A stretch of DNA of 64,000 bases, taken from positions 342,255 to 406,254 of the forward strand of contig NZ_FNII01000002.1 of assembly GCF_900103865.1 (NCBI RefSeq), given 5' to 3'. Shown here in pieces: positions 9,918 through 19,757 of this stretch; the stretch's first letter is position 1, and every line of letters begins with the position of its first letter. Position numbers and translations under genes: made by a program. The notes beneath the pieces are model-generated. The model did not search any database and was not told the DNA's origin. It saw only the letters and a program-made list of their open reading frames with translations. Source of the stretch: Vreelandella arcis. GTDB taxonomy: Bacteria > Pseudomonadota > Gammaproteobacteria > Pseudomonadales > Halomonadaceae.

Positions 9918-11537
9918 CGCGGGCGCATCGTCATGATTATCCAGCGGCTGAGGAGCGGTTTCACGCTCAGGCTGATAGCCGATACGAAAGCCACCCCAGT
10001 GTCGGCCATTGATGTAAATTGGTACCGACAAATCGTGCATGATCTCGCCGGTATCGCGCTTATAAGTTTGCAACAACAGGGGCTTTTCGTGAGCGCCGCA
10101 ACGTCGGCCGGTGGGATCGTCGAAGATACGCTTGCTGCGACAAAATTTTAAATCGTGATCGTAGTCGCCGGTGGGTGGGCGGCTGACGGCCTGATTATGG
10201 GTCGGCACATATCCTTTGCGATCACAGGTTATCGCATAGCTGAGATCAAGCTTGGTAAGCAGCGGCTCTTGGACATCAGGCAGATGTTTATCGGTAAAGG
10301 AATCAAAGGAAGTGCGATAAAGCGGTGGCTGCGTATCAGGAATCTGTTGATAGTCCGGCTGGAACAGCGCCGCTTCACTTAATTCGCCGCGTTTCAGGGC
10401 GCTTTCAAACAGCTTGCCTAGCCGGTCGGCGGTTTTCCGCGCCGCATGGAAAACCTGCTGATGACGGCCGTTCAGCCGTTGTTGCGCCAGCTCGCCATCG
10501 ACACCTTCAGCGGCTTCCATCAAAGCGCGTGCCTGGTTGGCAAGGTCGTGCATATTGCGATTGCCTTCGTCGACATCGATTTCTAACTGATGCAAGGTAT
10601 CCGCAACGGTCTGGCTGTGTTCGCGCGTATTATCAATGGCTTGTGCAACACTACTGATTTCACTTTGCACCTGGTCAAATTCCTGGGTAATGGAACCTAA
10701 GCTGGTGCCAACATGCTGCATGTCCGTTGATCGATGGCTAATCCGACTCATCAAGCTGCCCATCGATGAGACGACATTTTGCCCACTTTGGTGCATGTCC
10801 TTTACGAGTTCATCGACACTTTGAGTGGCCGTGGAGGTTTTATGAGCTAGGTTGCGCACTTCGCCCGCCACAACAGCAAATCCTCGACCGTGCTCACCTG
10901 CCCGCGCCGCTTCAATGGAGGCATTAAGCGACAGCAAATGCGTTTGTTCGGCTATGTCTTCAATCATCGACGTAACACTGCGCACGCGCTCAATTTTATC
11001 GTTGAGCGAGGTCAGCATCTCCAGTGCATGCTGGGATTGCTCGGACACATCGCTCATTTCATTGATGATATCGGTCAGGGCTTCTTGATTATGATGACTG
11101 GCTTCGCGTGCGCTTTCGGCCGACGCCGCTACCTGCGATGCACTTGCACTGACCTGCATAATGGCCGTGTTGATCGCCCCCATGCTGGCCGACGACTCCC
11201 GAGCCATTTTCTCTTGCTTACTCAGGCGCTGGTCCATCAAATCGGCATAATGCGACACCTCAGCCGAGGCGATCGCTGTGCTGCTGGCCCGCCTCATGAG
11301 GCGAAACGCCATCGCTCGAAGCGAGGCGTAATCTGCGGTTAAGCGATTTCGATTATGCGTTGCTTCCAGCTGCTGTTGATCAGCTTGGTAAAGACCCCAC
11401 CATGCGACCAATACACTTAGCGCACCGGCTAACGCTGCCACCCCAACCGCAATATATCCCCCTAAAGCACCATAAGGCACCAGCCACCCCGCAAGTGCCA
11501 ATAGCACTATCGGAACCACCCATCGAATGACACGCAT
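9888..11537 (-). CDS. Methyl-accepting chemotaxis protein with C-terminal sensor-like domain
   Basis: A 549-residue chemoreceptor. Two closely spaced membrane helices occupy about residues 1-48, with almost no periplasmic segment and no obvious HAMP domain. The signalling hairpin tip (about 192-235) includes [20 protein letters not shown] and [16 protein letters not shown]. After the signalling coiled coil, residues about 392-525 form a conserved domain with [27 protein letters not shown] and [12 protein letters not shown], found at the C-terminus of many proteobacterial receptors and likely Cache-like. The start at 11537 has an AAGAG site and gives a normal membrane helix; an upstream ATG at 11600 adds 21 residues without support. 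The ligand is unknown. Confidence 0.88.
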   Translation of the reverse strand: MRVIRWVVPIVLLALAGWLVPYGALGGYIAVGVAALAGALSVLVAWWGLYQADQQQLEATHNRNRLTADYASLRAMAFRLMRRASSTAIASAEVSHYADLMDQRLSKQEKMARESSASMGAINTAIMQVSASASQVAASAESAREASHHNQEALTDIINEMSDVSEQSQHALEMLTSLNDKIERVRSVTSMIEDIAEQTHLLSLNASIEAARAGEHGRGFAVVAGEVRNLAHKTSTATQSVDELVKDMHQSGQNVVSSMGSLMSRISHRSTDMQHVGTSLGSITQEFDQVQSEISSVAQAIDNTREHSQTVADTLHQLEIDVDEGNRNMHDLANQARALMEAAEGVDGELAQQRLNGRHQQVFHAARKTADRLGKLFESALKRGELSEAALFQPDYQQIPDTQPPLYRTSFDSFTDKHLPDVQEPLLTKLDLSYAITCDRKGYVPTHNQAVSRPPTGDYDHDLKFCRSKRIFDDPTGRRCGAHEKPLLLQTYKRDTGEIMHDLSVPIYINGRHWGGFRIGYQPERETAPQPLDNHDDAPALLSRQLARA

Positions 11538-11780
11538 ATTAAGTACTCTTGTTATTGACGTGAAAAAGAGGCTCAAGCCGAAGATTACATTTTTGGTCAA
11601 GCTTACCTACTAAATTAGATTAAAGAAGTAACACTTTGGGGGAAGAGAGCGAGCAGATGAAATTAAGCAAAGGTGCCGTAATTTAGCTTATAACGCGTTA
11701 ATATATGGTTCTATGATTGCGTTAGGCTATGAATTAGCTTATCGACTAGATGATTTGACGGCGAATCGCCCTTGGAGCTC

Positions 11781-13484
11781 ATGCTAAAGCGCTACTTGCC
11801 AATCTTGTCCTGGCTACCTTACTACCATAAACGGTTACTCGGGGCTGACTTGCTCGCAGGCCTGATTGTCTCCGTCATGGTCATCCCCCAATCGCTTGCT
11901 TATGCGCTCCTTGCCGGGCTGCCTGCTGTGGTGGGTTTATACGCCAGTATTTTGCCGCAGTTGGTGTACACCCTCTTTGGTACCAGCCGAACGCTAGCCG
12001 TTGGGCCAGTCGCCATTATTGCGCTAATGACCGGGGCAGCCCTTTCATCTGTGGCCACACCGGGCACGGAGGCTTATCTACAGGCTGCGTTAGTATTGTC
12101 GTTCCTCTCCGGCGTATTGCTAGTGGCCATGGGGCTGCTGAAGATGGGCTTTTTCAGCAATTTTTTAAGCCACCCGGTGATTTCAGGCTTTTTGACCGCC
12201 TCGGGCATTTTAATTGCCATCAGCCAGCTTGGCAGCCTACTAGGCATTGAAAGCAGTGGATTTACACTGATTGAGCGCTTGATGACGCTTACACCCAATC
12301 TCACCACTATTAATCTATTCACGTGTGTATTGGGCATCAGCACGCTACTGTTTTTAGTCTGGCTACGTCGCTATGGGAAAGCGACGCTTCAAAGGCTGGG
12401 TCTGCCCAATAGCCTAGCCGACTTGGTCGCCAAGGCAGGGCCTGTTATCGCGGTTGTCGCCACCACCCTGGCAACCTGGTATTGGGGACTCGCGAGCCGA
12501 GGCGTCAACGTCGTGGGCGACGTGCCTGCCGGCCTCCCCGCCTTTAGCCTACCTTGGGCCGACACGTCATTGTGGCGAGCACTGTTTATTCCCGCCTTGT
12601 TAATAAGCCTGGTCGGCTTTGTTGAGTCTGTTTCCATGGGCCAAATGTTAGCCGCTAAGCGGCGCCAGCGTATTTCACCCAATCAGGAATTAATTGGCCT
12701 CGGTGCGACCAACCTAGCCGCTGCTATTACCAACGGCATGCCGGTCACCGGTGGGCTTTCACGTACCGTGATTAATTACGATGCGGGAGCTCAAACACCT
12801 GCCGCCGGTGCCTTTGCGGCGCTCGGCATAGCGCTCGTCACGATGTTTTTCACCGGCTGGCTGTATTACTTACCTATCGCCACCCTGGCGGCTACCATTA
12901 CCGTATCGATTTTGACGTTGGTGGATATTCCCATGCTGCGCCAGACATGGCGTTATTCGCGCAGCGATTTCTCGGCCATGGCGGTGACCATCATCCTCAC
13001 GCTCGTCGAAGGTATTGAGGCGGGCATATTAGGCGGCGTTACCCTCTCGATTGCGCTTTACCTATACCGCACCAGCCGCCCGCACAGCGCGCTGGTCGGA
13101 CGTGTTCCAGGCAGCGAACACTTTCGTAATGTTACCCGACACGATGTCGAAACCGTCAGCCGCGTGGCACTACTGCGGATTGATGAAAGTCTATATTTCG
13201 CCAATGCACGCTATCTGGAAGATACGCTGTATAACTTGGTGGCCAGCCGTCCCGAACTTGAGCACGTCGTCCTCATCTGCTCTGCTGTGAACCTCATCGA
13301 CGCATCGGCACTGGAAAGCCTCGACGCCATCAACGCCCGCTTAAAAGACTCAAACGTGAAACTGCATCTTGCCGAGGTGAAAGGCCCTGTAATGGATCAG
13401 CTAAAGCGAAGTGACTTTCTCGATGCCCTTACGGGTCGTGTGTTTCTCAGCACTTATGCCGCATGGCGGGAATTTTCCTCGTAA
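11781..13484 (+). CDS. SulP family anion transporter with STAS domain
   Basis: A 567-residue inner-membrane transporter of the SLC26/SulP family (sulfate, bicarbonate or related anions, often with sodium or proton). The N-terminus LPYYHKRLLGADLLAGLIVSV, split as LPYY and DLLAGLIVSVMVIPQSLAYA, is the family signature, followed by about twelve to fourteen helices including NGMPVTGGLSRT. A cytoplasmic STAS domain begins near residue 450 and ends at the C-terminus. The ATG at 11781 is preceded by TTGGAG; that TTG itself could be read as a start nine bases earlier, but it forms the ribosome-binding site. The substrate cannot be told from sequence. Confidence 0.9.
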   Translation: MLKRYLPILSWLPYYHKRLLGADLLAGLIVSVMVIPQSLAYALLAGLPAVVGLYASILPQLVYTLFGTSRTLAVGPVAIIALMTGAALSSVATPGTEAYLQAALVLSFLSGVLLVAMGLLKMGFFSNFLSHPVISGFLTASGILIAISQLGSLLGIESSGFTLIERLMTLTPNLTTINLFTCVLGISTLLFLVWLRRYGKATLQRLGLPNSLADLVAKAGPVIAVVATTLATWYWGLASRGVNVVGDVPAGLPAFSLPWADTSLWRALFIPALLISLVGFVESVSMGQMLAAKRRQRISPNQELIGLGATNLAAAITNGMPVTGGLSRTVINYDAGAQTPAAGAFAALGIALVTMFFTGWLYYLPIATLAATITVSILTLVDIPMLRQTWRYSRSDFSAMAVTIILTLVEGIEAGILGGVTLSIALYLYRTSRPHSALVGRVPGSEHFRNVTRHDVETVSRVALLRIDESLYFANARYLEDTLYNLVASRPELEHVVLICSAVNLIDASALESLDAINARLKDSNVKLHLAEVKGPVMDQLKRSDFLDALTGRVFLSTYAAWREFSS

Positions 13485-13500
13485 TGCGCACGAACTCTCA

Positions 13501-15333
13501 TCATACTTCGCTTTTTTTTGCATACTCCCGCGGGTCACGGGGGTAGTAGCGCTCCGGCTGTTTTTCCAGGTGGGGGAAGTAGCGAGTGTCTTTATAAGGC
13601 ATTTTCATAAATCCTGAGACGCCCAGCCCTTCAATTTGGCTGACTGAGGCCAACATCCGAGCTAGCAACGAGCGAAATTCATTTTCTCTCGAGGGATCGA
13701 GCAGACGGTAGTAACTATGTATTTTGAGGTGTTTGGGCAGCGCCTCGAAAATAATCATGCCGGTATGATGAATATCGTTAAGGCGCTGTAAAATCTGCAT
13801 AATGGCGTCCGGCAGTACCAATAGCTCTTCTGGGTCAGGGCCATCCTCAAAATAACTGTGCTGGCGAGTTCTGTCTTCTAGCTCAGGTACTGCACTCATC
13901 TCATAGCTGATCGCCATATCAGGCTCGATAAAAAAAGATGCCTCTGCAGAAGCGCGCTCGAGGTGAAGCGTTTGGCGGGCATTAAACAGGCAACTTTTAA
14001 AAACCCCTTGGCGATGGATCGCCCGGGCCAAGTGCACCATGTTATTAACCGCTTCGATAAAGGCGGGCTTTAGGTCTGGGTCGTGCAGGTTTAACGATGA
14101 GTCGATATACACCCCCTCCCGCTCCCAACGTACCGCCAACCCGCCTACGACGGGGTATTTACCCAAACGGCTTACCGAGGCGAGAAACGCTTTTTCGGTC
14201 TCGCCCATGCCCTGCATAAACTGCTTGTAATAGCGGTCCAGTTGCACATCGTTTACGTCATTCAGCGTCTCTGGGGCGTTGGTTTCGCGCAGAAAGGCTT
14301 TGCGCGAGCTATACACCACCGTATCAATTTCCTGAAGCGCCGGCCGTGCCCATACTGGTACCAGCGGCGTTTGGCGCGTGCCTGGCAGGTCAATCATCAC
14401 TACCTTGGCCATGCGAGGCATCGCCTGCACAAAGTAATCGCCTGCTTTGCGGCGCATATGGGGATCAGGGTCGAGCATGCCATCAAGCGTGCGGGCAAAC
14501 TCCATCGGTAACCCTAGCGAGCAGGCAGGAATCGCACGATGGCCAAAGCGGCAAGATTGGGCCGATGCCAGTGCATAAAGCGTCCCCGCCGCCCCCTGCT
14601 CGTCAAAGCGCGGCGATGACAGCGCCCCGTTCAACTGCTCCTCCCCAATGAAGTACACGTCACCCAGGCGTGCATTCGTTTGTTGCAGATTGTCCGACAT
14701 TAGCTCCATAACGTTGGCGCCAACAAATTGCAGTTGCGCATCCAACTGAGCAAACACCGATGAACCCCAATCGATCAGCGCAATTGATTCGTGCTCGGGG
14801 TCGAAGACCAAATTAGATGGTTTGATATCGCCATGTACCACGGGCCGAGCTTGAGGGCCGGATTCGCGGCGAAGCGCGGCGAGAATATCGGCCAGTTGGG
14901 CCGCAATGCGCACGATCAAACGGGGCGACAGACGCCCCTCTTTGAGCGATACCTGCTCTAAATTCCAACCGGGCGCACGCTCCATCACCAAAATCGATTG
15001 GCCTCGCAAGCGCTGGTAGGTCACAAGCTTGGGGATACGCGGGTGCGATACCTGATCCAGCATGAATGCCTCTTCTTCCAGGCGTTCTTGAAGATGAACA
15101 GGCAGAGTAATGCGAGAGAATTTAAATACGTAATCTTGGTACGCGGTGCTGCCCGCAAAAACAAAGCCGTAGGCCCCTTTGCCAATTAACTCGATGCCCT
15201 GATAACCCAACTGGGCTAGCTGTGCCTGGCACAGCGCCACCCAGTCTTTGAGTTTTCGGGCATCGTGATGGCTTAGCAAATATACCGACTGCTCTTCGGG
15301 TATATAGAACTGCTGAAGCGGTGCCTGGGACAT
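13501..15333 (-). CDS. Hanks-type serine/threonine protein kinase
   Basis: A 610-residue protein with an N-terminal eukaryotic-like kinase domain (about 48-320). Visible features are the glycine loop GKGAYGFVFAG (51-61), lysine K71 in VFKFSR, the catalytic loop VHGDIKPSN with D169, K171 and N174, and a DWG in place of DFG (D188). All residues needed for catalysis are present, so it should be active. No membrane helix or known sensor domain is seen; the C-terminal 290 residues are not recognised. It starts 12 bases after the stop of the dehydrogenase E2 gene on the same strand, implying co-transcription, and converges with the SulP gene 16 bases away. The substrate is unknown. Confidence 0.85.
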   Translation of the reverse strand: MSQAPLQQFYIPEEQSVYLLSHHDARKLKDWVALCQAQLAQLGYQGIELIGKGAYGFVFAGSTAYQDYVFKFSRITLPVHLQERLEEEAFMLDQVSHPRIPKLVTYQRLRGQSILVMERAPGWNLEQVSLKEGRLSPRLIVRIAAQLADILAALRRESGPQARPVVHGDIKPSNLVFDPEHESIALIDWGSSVFAQLDAQLQFVGANVMELMSDNLQQTNARLGDVYFIGEEQLNGALSSPRFDEQGAAGTLYALASAQSCRFGHRAIPACSLGLPMEFARTLDGMLDPDPHMRRKAGDYFVQAMPRMAKVVMIDLPGTRQTPLVPVWARPALQEIDTVVYSSRKAFLRETNAPETLNDVNDVQLDRYYKQFMQGMGETEKAFLASVSRLGKYPVVGGLAVRWEREGVYIDSSLNLHDPDLKPAFIEAVNNMVHLARAIHRQGVFKSCLFNARQTLHLERASAEASFFIEPDMAISYEMSAVPELEDRTRQHSYFEDGPDPEELLVLPDAIMQILQRLNDIHHTGMIIFEALPKHLKIHSYYRLLDPSRENEFRSLLARMLASVSQIEGLGVSGFMKMPYKDTRYFPHLEKQPERYYPRDPREYAKKSEV

Positions 15334-15345
15334 AAGTCGCCTACG

Positions 15346-16626
15346 TTAGCCTAGGTGAAGCAGCATGGTCTCCGGGGCTTCGAGGAAGCCTTTCCAGGCA
15401 TTACAGAAACGCGCAATAGTGCCGCCATCAATAAACCGGTGATCCCCCGCCCAAGTAATCGTCATGATCGCCCGACGCTGGACGGCCCCCTGTTCATCAA
15501 AGCGGGGCAGCCACTGGGTTTTACCGATCGCCACAATGGCGGCTTCCGGCGCGTTAATGATGGGCGCTGCGTATGTGCCGCCGAGTGCCCCAATATTGGA
15601 AATGCTAATGGTACCGCCCTTCAGGTCGGCCTGATCAACCCGTCCATCTCGCGCCGAGGTGGTTAGCCGGCCGACTTCCCGGGCAATTTCCAGCAAGGTT
15701 AGCCGATCAACGTTTTTAACATTGGGTACCATCAGTCCCGCTTTGCTATCGACCGCCATACCAATATTGCACTGGGGGTAGTAGTGCAGCTCATTCCCCG
15801 CCGCATTTAACTGGGCATTAACGATAGGTTCTTCTGCGACAGCTAACGCCATGGCTTTCATAAAAAACGGCATTAGCGTTAGGCGCTCGCCTTGAGCATC
15901 GGCTAACGGCTTCAAGCGTTCTCGCAGTGCCAACAAGGCGGTTACATCAATCTCTTCACCATAATGAAAATGTGGAATGGTGCTGGCGGACTCCACCATG
16001 CGCTTGGCCATGACCGCTCGCATACCACGAAGAGGCTCAACCTTGGGCGCTTCAGAGGACACTTGAACCATCGACGCATCAGACTGCGGGGGCGATGCAG
16101 ACGGTTGCTCAAGGTAAGCGAGGACATCTTCCTTCAAGACACGGCCATCTTTGCCACTACCCGGTATATGACTAAGCGTTAGCTGATTCTCTCGGACTAA
16201 CCGCCTAACAGCCGGGCTGGCAGGGACTCTTTTATGGGCAAGTTCATGGTCAGAACCAGCATCGGTTTGATCATCGACAGGCGCCGCAGCCGTTACTTGA
16301 GACTCTACTGCGGTTTGGTCGGCTGCTGGTGATGGCGTTGCTTGCGGCGCACTCTCAGTGTCGTTCTGGTCGCTTGCGGGCTTAGATTCACCTTCGGCTT
16401 GGTAGGCATAGAGCGGCGCGTGAACTTTGGCAATTTGCCCCTGGTCGACATACAGTTTGGTGACCACTCCCGCTTCCGTCGCGGTGATTTCTACCAGCGC
16501 CTTATCGGTCATGACCTCGACGATGGGCTGGTCTTCTTCAATTCGATCGCCTTCAGCAACGCGCCATTCGACGACTTCGCACTCGACAATGCCTTCGCCG
16601 ATATCCGGCAGCATAAAATCGCTCAT
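15346..16626 (-). CDS. bkdB: 2-oxoacid dehydrogenase E2, dihydrolipoyl acyltransferase (branched-chain type)
   Basis: A 426-residue E2 core subunit. One lipoyl domain is at the N-terminus with the lipoylated lysine in MTDKALVEI (K42). An alanine/proline/glutamine-rich linker follows, then the E3/E1-binding domain (ASPAVRRLVRE through GRVLKEDVLAYLE), and a catalytic acyltransferase domain ending in HRFIDGGTIARF with the active-site histidine and aspartate. Start chosen at 16626 because GGGGAGAACAACA precedes it; an ATG 15 bases upstream is weaker. It transfers the acyl group to CoA in the branched-chain 2-oxoacid dehydrogenase complex. No E3 gene lies next to it, so a shared lipoamide dehydrogenase must be encoded elsewhere. 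Confidence 0.88.
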   Translation of the reverse strand: MSDFMLPDIGEGIVECEVVEWRVAEGDRIEEDQPIVEVMTDKALVEITATEAGVVTKLYVDQGQIAKVHAPLYAYQAEGESKPASDQNDTESAPQATPSPAADQTAVESQVTAAAPVDDQTDAGSDHELAHKRVPASPAVRRLVRENQLTLSHIPGSGKDGRVLKEDVLAYLEQPSASPPQSDASMVQVSSEAPKVEPLRGMRAVMAKRMVESASTIPHFHYGEEIDVTALLALRERLKPLADAQGERLTLMPFFMKAMALAVAEEPIVNAQLNAAGNELHYYPQCNIGMAVDSKAGLMVPNVKNVDRLTLLEIAREVGRLTTSARDGRVDQADLKGGTISISNIGALGGTYAAPIINAPEAAIVAIGKTQWLPRFDEQGAVQRRAIMTITWAGDHRFIDGGTIARFCNAWKGFLEAPETMLLHLG

Positions 16627-16664
16627 TGTTGTTCTCCCCATGCGTACTTAGGCATTAATAGCCA

Positions 16665-17642
16665 CTAAAAGTTGACGCTTTCGCGAATCGCTTCAAAAAT
16701 TTTCAGATGATCGGGTAGATATTCTTTTTCCAGCACCAGCGGGAAAGGCGTATCCAGCCCGGTCACCCGTGCAATGGGCGATTCCAGATAGAGAAAACAA
16801 CGCTCCTGAATCGTCGCGGCGATTTCGCCGGCAAAGCCGCCGGTCAGCGGCGCTTCATGACTTACCACTAAGCGTCCTGTTTTAAGCACCGATTCAGCCA
16901 CCGTGTCGGCATCCCAGGGCAGCAGCGAACGCAGGTCAATCACCTCGCAGTTAATGCCTTGTTCTTCCGCCAACTCAACCGCTTTGCCAATCACTTCCAT
17001 CTGCGCGCCCCAGCCCACTAGCGTAACGTCTGTGCCTTCTTTGGTGATTTCGGCTTCACCAATGGGTAGCTGATAATCCTCTTCAGGCACATCGCCAACG
17101 GCGGCACGGTAAAGCCGTTTAGGCTCCAAAAACAGCACTGGGTCGGGGTCGCGAATGGCGGCCAGCAATAGTCCTTTGGCTTGATAAGGGTTGCGCGGCA
17201 CGACCACCTTTAAGCCAGGGGTATGGGTGAAGTACGCCTCAGGCGATTGCGAGTGATAAAGACCACCGGCGATACCACCGCCGTATGGCGTGCGAATGGT
17301 TAACCCACCGACATTAAACAGATCGCCTGAGCGGTAGCGGAACTTGGCGGTTTCGTTAACGATTTGATCAAACGCAGGAAAAATATAATCGGCAAACTGA
17401 ATTTCAGCGACCGGTACCGAACCCTGAGCGGCCAAGCCATTGGCAAAGCCAATAATCCCTTGCTCAACGAGCGGGGTATTGAAACAGCGGGCTTTGCCAT
17501 ATTTTTCTTGTAAGTGGCTGGTGGCGCGAAAAACACCGCCAAAAATACCCACGTCCTCCCCAAAGCAGATGACTTTTTCGTCTTCTGCCATGGCGATATC
17601 CAGGGCGTTATTTATTGCCTGAAGCATATTCATTGTGGGCAT
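16665..17642 (-). CDS. bkdA2: 2-oxoacid dehydrogenase E1 beta subunit (branched-chain type)
   Basis: A 325-residue thiamine-diphosphate-dependent subunit. The N-terminus [19 protein letters not shown] and [15 protein letters not shown] are typical of branched-chain E1 beta, as are [14 protein letters not shown] and [14 protein letters not shown]. Length is normal. One base separates it from the E1 alpha stop, and GGGGGAAG precedes the ATG at 17642; an in-frame ATG at 17633 is also possible. With E1 alpha it decarboxylates branched 2-oxo acids from valine, leucine and isoleucine and loads the acyl group on E2. Confidence 0.9.
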   Translation of the reverse strand: MPTMNMLQAINNALDIAMAEDEKVICFGEDVGIFGGVFRATSHLQEKYGKARCFNTPLVEQGIIGFANGLAAQGSVPVAEIQFADYIFPAFDQIVNETAKFRYRSGDLFNVGGLTIRTPYGGGIAGGLYHSQSPEAYFTHTPGLKVVVPRNPYQAKGLLLAAIRDPDPVLFLEPKRLYRAAVGDVPEEDYQLPIGEAEITKEGTDVTLVGWGAQMEVIGKAVELAEEQGINCEVIDLRSLLPWDADTVAESVLKTGRLVVSHEAPLTGGFAGEIAATIQERCFLYLESPIARVTGLDTPFPLVLEKEYLPDHLKIFEAIRESVNF

Positions 17643-17643
17643 T

Positions 17644-18849
17644 TTACGCTTCCCCCTGGGTGTCAGTGTCTGTGCGAACGTCTAAATCCAGTGACTGAGC
17701 ACCACGCGGGTAGGCATCAGGATAGCGGCGTATATGCCGCTTAAGCTGGTCAAATTGACGCTGCAACGCGGGGGTGACATCGGCATAGACATCACTAATC
17801 AGCGAGTCCAGAGGGGGCGGCGAGCGCTTTTCAGCTCGCTTCATGGTACCCAGCACCTCACGGCGCAGTGTTTCTTGCTCGCGAGTTTCTTCTTCCTCAC
17901 TCCACCAGCCTTTGGCCAATAGCCATTTTTGCATACGCAATAGTGGATCTTTAATTCGCCAGGCTTCTTCTTCGTCTTTGGAACGATAGCCCGAGGGGTC
18001 ATCGGAGGAAGAATGCGCCGCGAGACGGTAGGTCATGGCCTCAATCAATACCGGTTGATTGCGTTCAACGGCTATCTCGCGGGCTTGGCGTGTCGCTTCA
18101 TAGACCGCCAACACGTCGTTACCATCCACACGAATCACGTGCATGCGATAACCAAATGCCCGCGGTGCAATACCGTCCGCCGCGAATTGTTCCACAGCGG
18201 GTGTCGAAATCGCATAGCCATTGTTACGGCAGAAAAAAATTACCGGGACGTGATGCACTGAGGCCATGTTAAGCGCTGCGTGAAAATCGCCTTCTGACGC
18301 CGCACCTTCACCAAAGAACGTCAAGGTGCAGTGGCCTTTACCGGCCATTTTTTGGCCGTAGGCATATCCGGTTGCTTGAGGAATTTGAGTAGCCAGTGGC
18401 GACGAAATGGTCATGTAGTGGAGCTTACGCGACCCATAATGAATCGGCATTTGGCGGCCTTTGCCGTAATCCAGTTCGTTGCCAAACAGCTGATTCATAA
18501 ATTCGTCGATTGAAAAGCCGCGATACATCAAAGCGCCCTGCTCGCGGTACTGGGCCATGATCATATCGGCATCGTCGAGCGCGGCAGTGGCGCCCACGAC
18601 GGCGGCCTCCTCTCCCGTGCATTGCATGTAGAAACTAAGTCGCCCCTGACGCTGGGCGGCCAACATGCGCTCATCAAGAATGCGTGTCGCCAGCATCGCG
18701 TGATAAATACGCCGCGCACGGGCTTGTTCTAGAGGGGGTGTATCCGCCCCGCTGTAAAGCTCGCCATCGGGGCTTAACACGCTGAAGGTCGGGATCGAGA
18801 ACTCATCGCCTGTCAGGAAAGCAGGCTGGTGTGCATACTGTGTCATCAT
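17644..18849 (-). CDS. bkdA1: 2-oxoacid dehydrogenase E1 alpha subunit (branched-chain type)
   Basis: A 401-residue first subunit of the dehydrogenase. The thiamine-diphosphate motif reads [19 protein letters not shown] (GEG instead of the common GDG) near residues 190-210 with the following NN of [22 protein letters not shown] and [17 protein letters not shown] (phosphorylation-loop region in the mitochondrial homologue) point to the branched-chain rather than the pyruvate class. Two adjacent ATG codons follow AAGGA; either could be used. First gene of the bkdA1-bkdA2-bkdB-kinase cluster, with a 131-base upstream gap. Confidence 0.88.
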   Translation of the reverse strand: MMTQYAHQPAFLTGDEFSIPTFSVLSPDGELYSGADTPPLEQARARRIYHAMLATRILDERMLAAQRQGRLSFYMQCTGEEAAVVGATAALDDADMIMAQYREQGALMYRGFSIDEFMNQLFGNELDYGKGRQMPIHYGSRKLHYMTISSPLATQIPQATGYAYGQKMAGKGHCTLTFFGEGAASEGDFHAALNMASVHHVPVIFFCRNNGYAISTPAVEQFAADGIAPRAFGYRMHVIRVDGNDVLAVYEATRQAREIAVERNQPVLIEAMTYRLAAHSSSDDPSGYRSKDEEEAWRIKDPLLRMQKWLLAKGWWSEEEETREQETLRREVLGTMKRAEKRSPPPLDSLISDVYADVTPALQRQFDQLKRHIRRYPDAYPRGAQSLDLDVRTDTDTQGEA

Positions 18850-18980
18850 TATTGTCCTTGTCGTACCCCTTTTGAGGGCAGTGTTGTCGGTGATGACCTT
18901 TTATGCCAGTGGATTTATCTGCCATCGGTCAACGCAACACCTGCGACAATAACGCAGCGAGGACACATTAGGGATTCGAC

Positions 18981-19757
18981 TTAAGCTGTAGAGAGGCGCG
19001 AACGTAACAGTTCTTGTAGTCGCTCGAACAGACTATCGACAGTCAGTGCCAACAGCGCAATCGTCAACGCCCCCTGAACGATATACGCCATATTGCCATT
19101 CACAATTCCGGCAATGATGGGATCTCCCAAATTGCGCGCACCGACCGTGGCCCCGATCGCAGCCGTTGAAATATTGATCGTGATGGAGGTTCGAACCCCC
19201 GCCAATATCACGGGAGCCGCTAGCGGTAACTCTACCTGGCGAAGGACTTGCCATGGCGTCATGCCCATGGCAATGGCGGAGCTTTTTACTTCCTTATCAA
19301 CCTCCTGCAGCCCGCCTAGGGTGTTGCGCACGATCGGTAAGGTTCCATAAAGCACCAGCGCCACGATAATAGGCAGCGTACCGAAACCTAACGCGGGCAC
19401 GGCTAGCGCTAATACGGCTACCGGTGGAAATGTCTGGCCAAGCGATGCCACTTGCGCGACTAAGGGTAAGAAGTCGCGCCCTCGCTCGCGCGTCACCGCA
19501 ATGGCTGCCAACATCCCACCCACGATGGTAATCAATGCGGCAACGCTTACGACAAGGAGGTGGTGCCCTAATAGCGAAGCGAGACTCGCCCGGTGGTAAA
19601 CCACTTCCTTGGCGTCTGGCTCCAGCATTCGCAGCACCCCCTCTGCATAGGGGAACCCCCATATGCAGGCCACCAATAGCAAACACCATAGAGCGGGCCA
19701 TACGGCGGCAGGAACGTTAGGCGAAGAAAGCGAAAAACTTGAAACCCTATGACTCAC
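18981..19757 (-). CDS. yehW: Osmoprotectant ABC transporter permease, YehW/OsmU type
   Basis: A 258-residue inner-membrane permease of the OpuCB/OpuCD class, with six or so helices and the core FPPVAVLALAVPALGFGTLPI, quoted in part as LALAVPALGFGTLP, plus the EAA-type segment AIAMGMTPWQVLRQVELPLA. It is the shorter of two permeases in this operon, as in E. coli yehZYXW. It overlaps the upstream ATPase gene by 11 bases. Together with the other three proteins it should import a betaine-like compatible solute. Confidence 0.88.
   Translation of the reverse strand: MSHRVSSFSLSSPNVPAAVWPALWCLLLVACIWGFPYAEGVLRMLEPDAKEVVYHRASLASLLGHHLLVVSVAALITIVGGMLAAIAVTRERGRDFLPLVAQVASLGQTFPPVAVLALAVPALGFGTLPIIVALVLYGTLPIVRNTLGGLQEVDKEVKSSAIAMGMTPWQVLRQVELPLAAPVILAGVRTSITINISTAAIGATVGARNLGDPIIAGIVNGNMAYIVQGALTIALLALTVDSLFERLQELLRSRLSTA

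Noticed and set aside
11658..11687. Nine-codon frame upstream of the SulP gene
   Set aside because: Too short, with no convincing ribosome-binding site or link to a hairpin.
19183..19203. GGAGGTTCGAACCCCCGCC on the plus strand, like a tRNA T-arm
   Set aside because: It lies within the osmoprotectant permease gene, no acceptor, D or anticodon arms can be placed around it, and the permease frame is intact.
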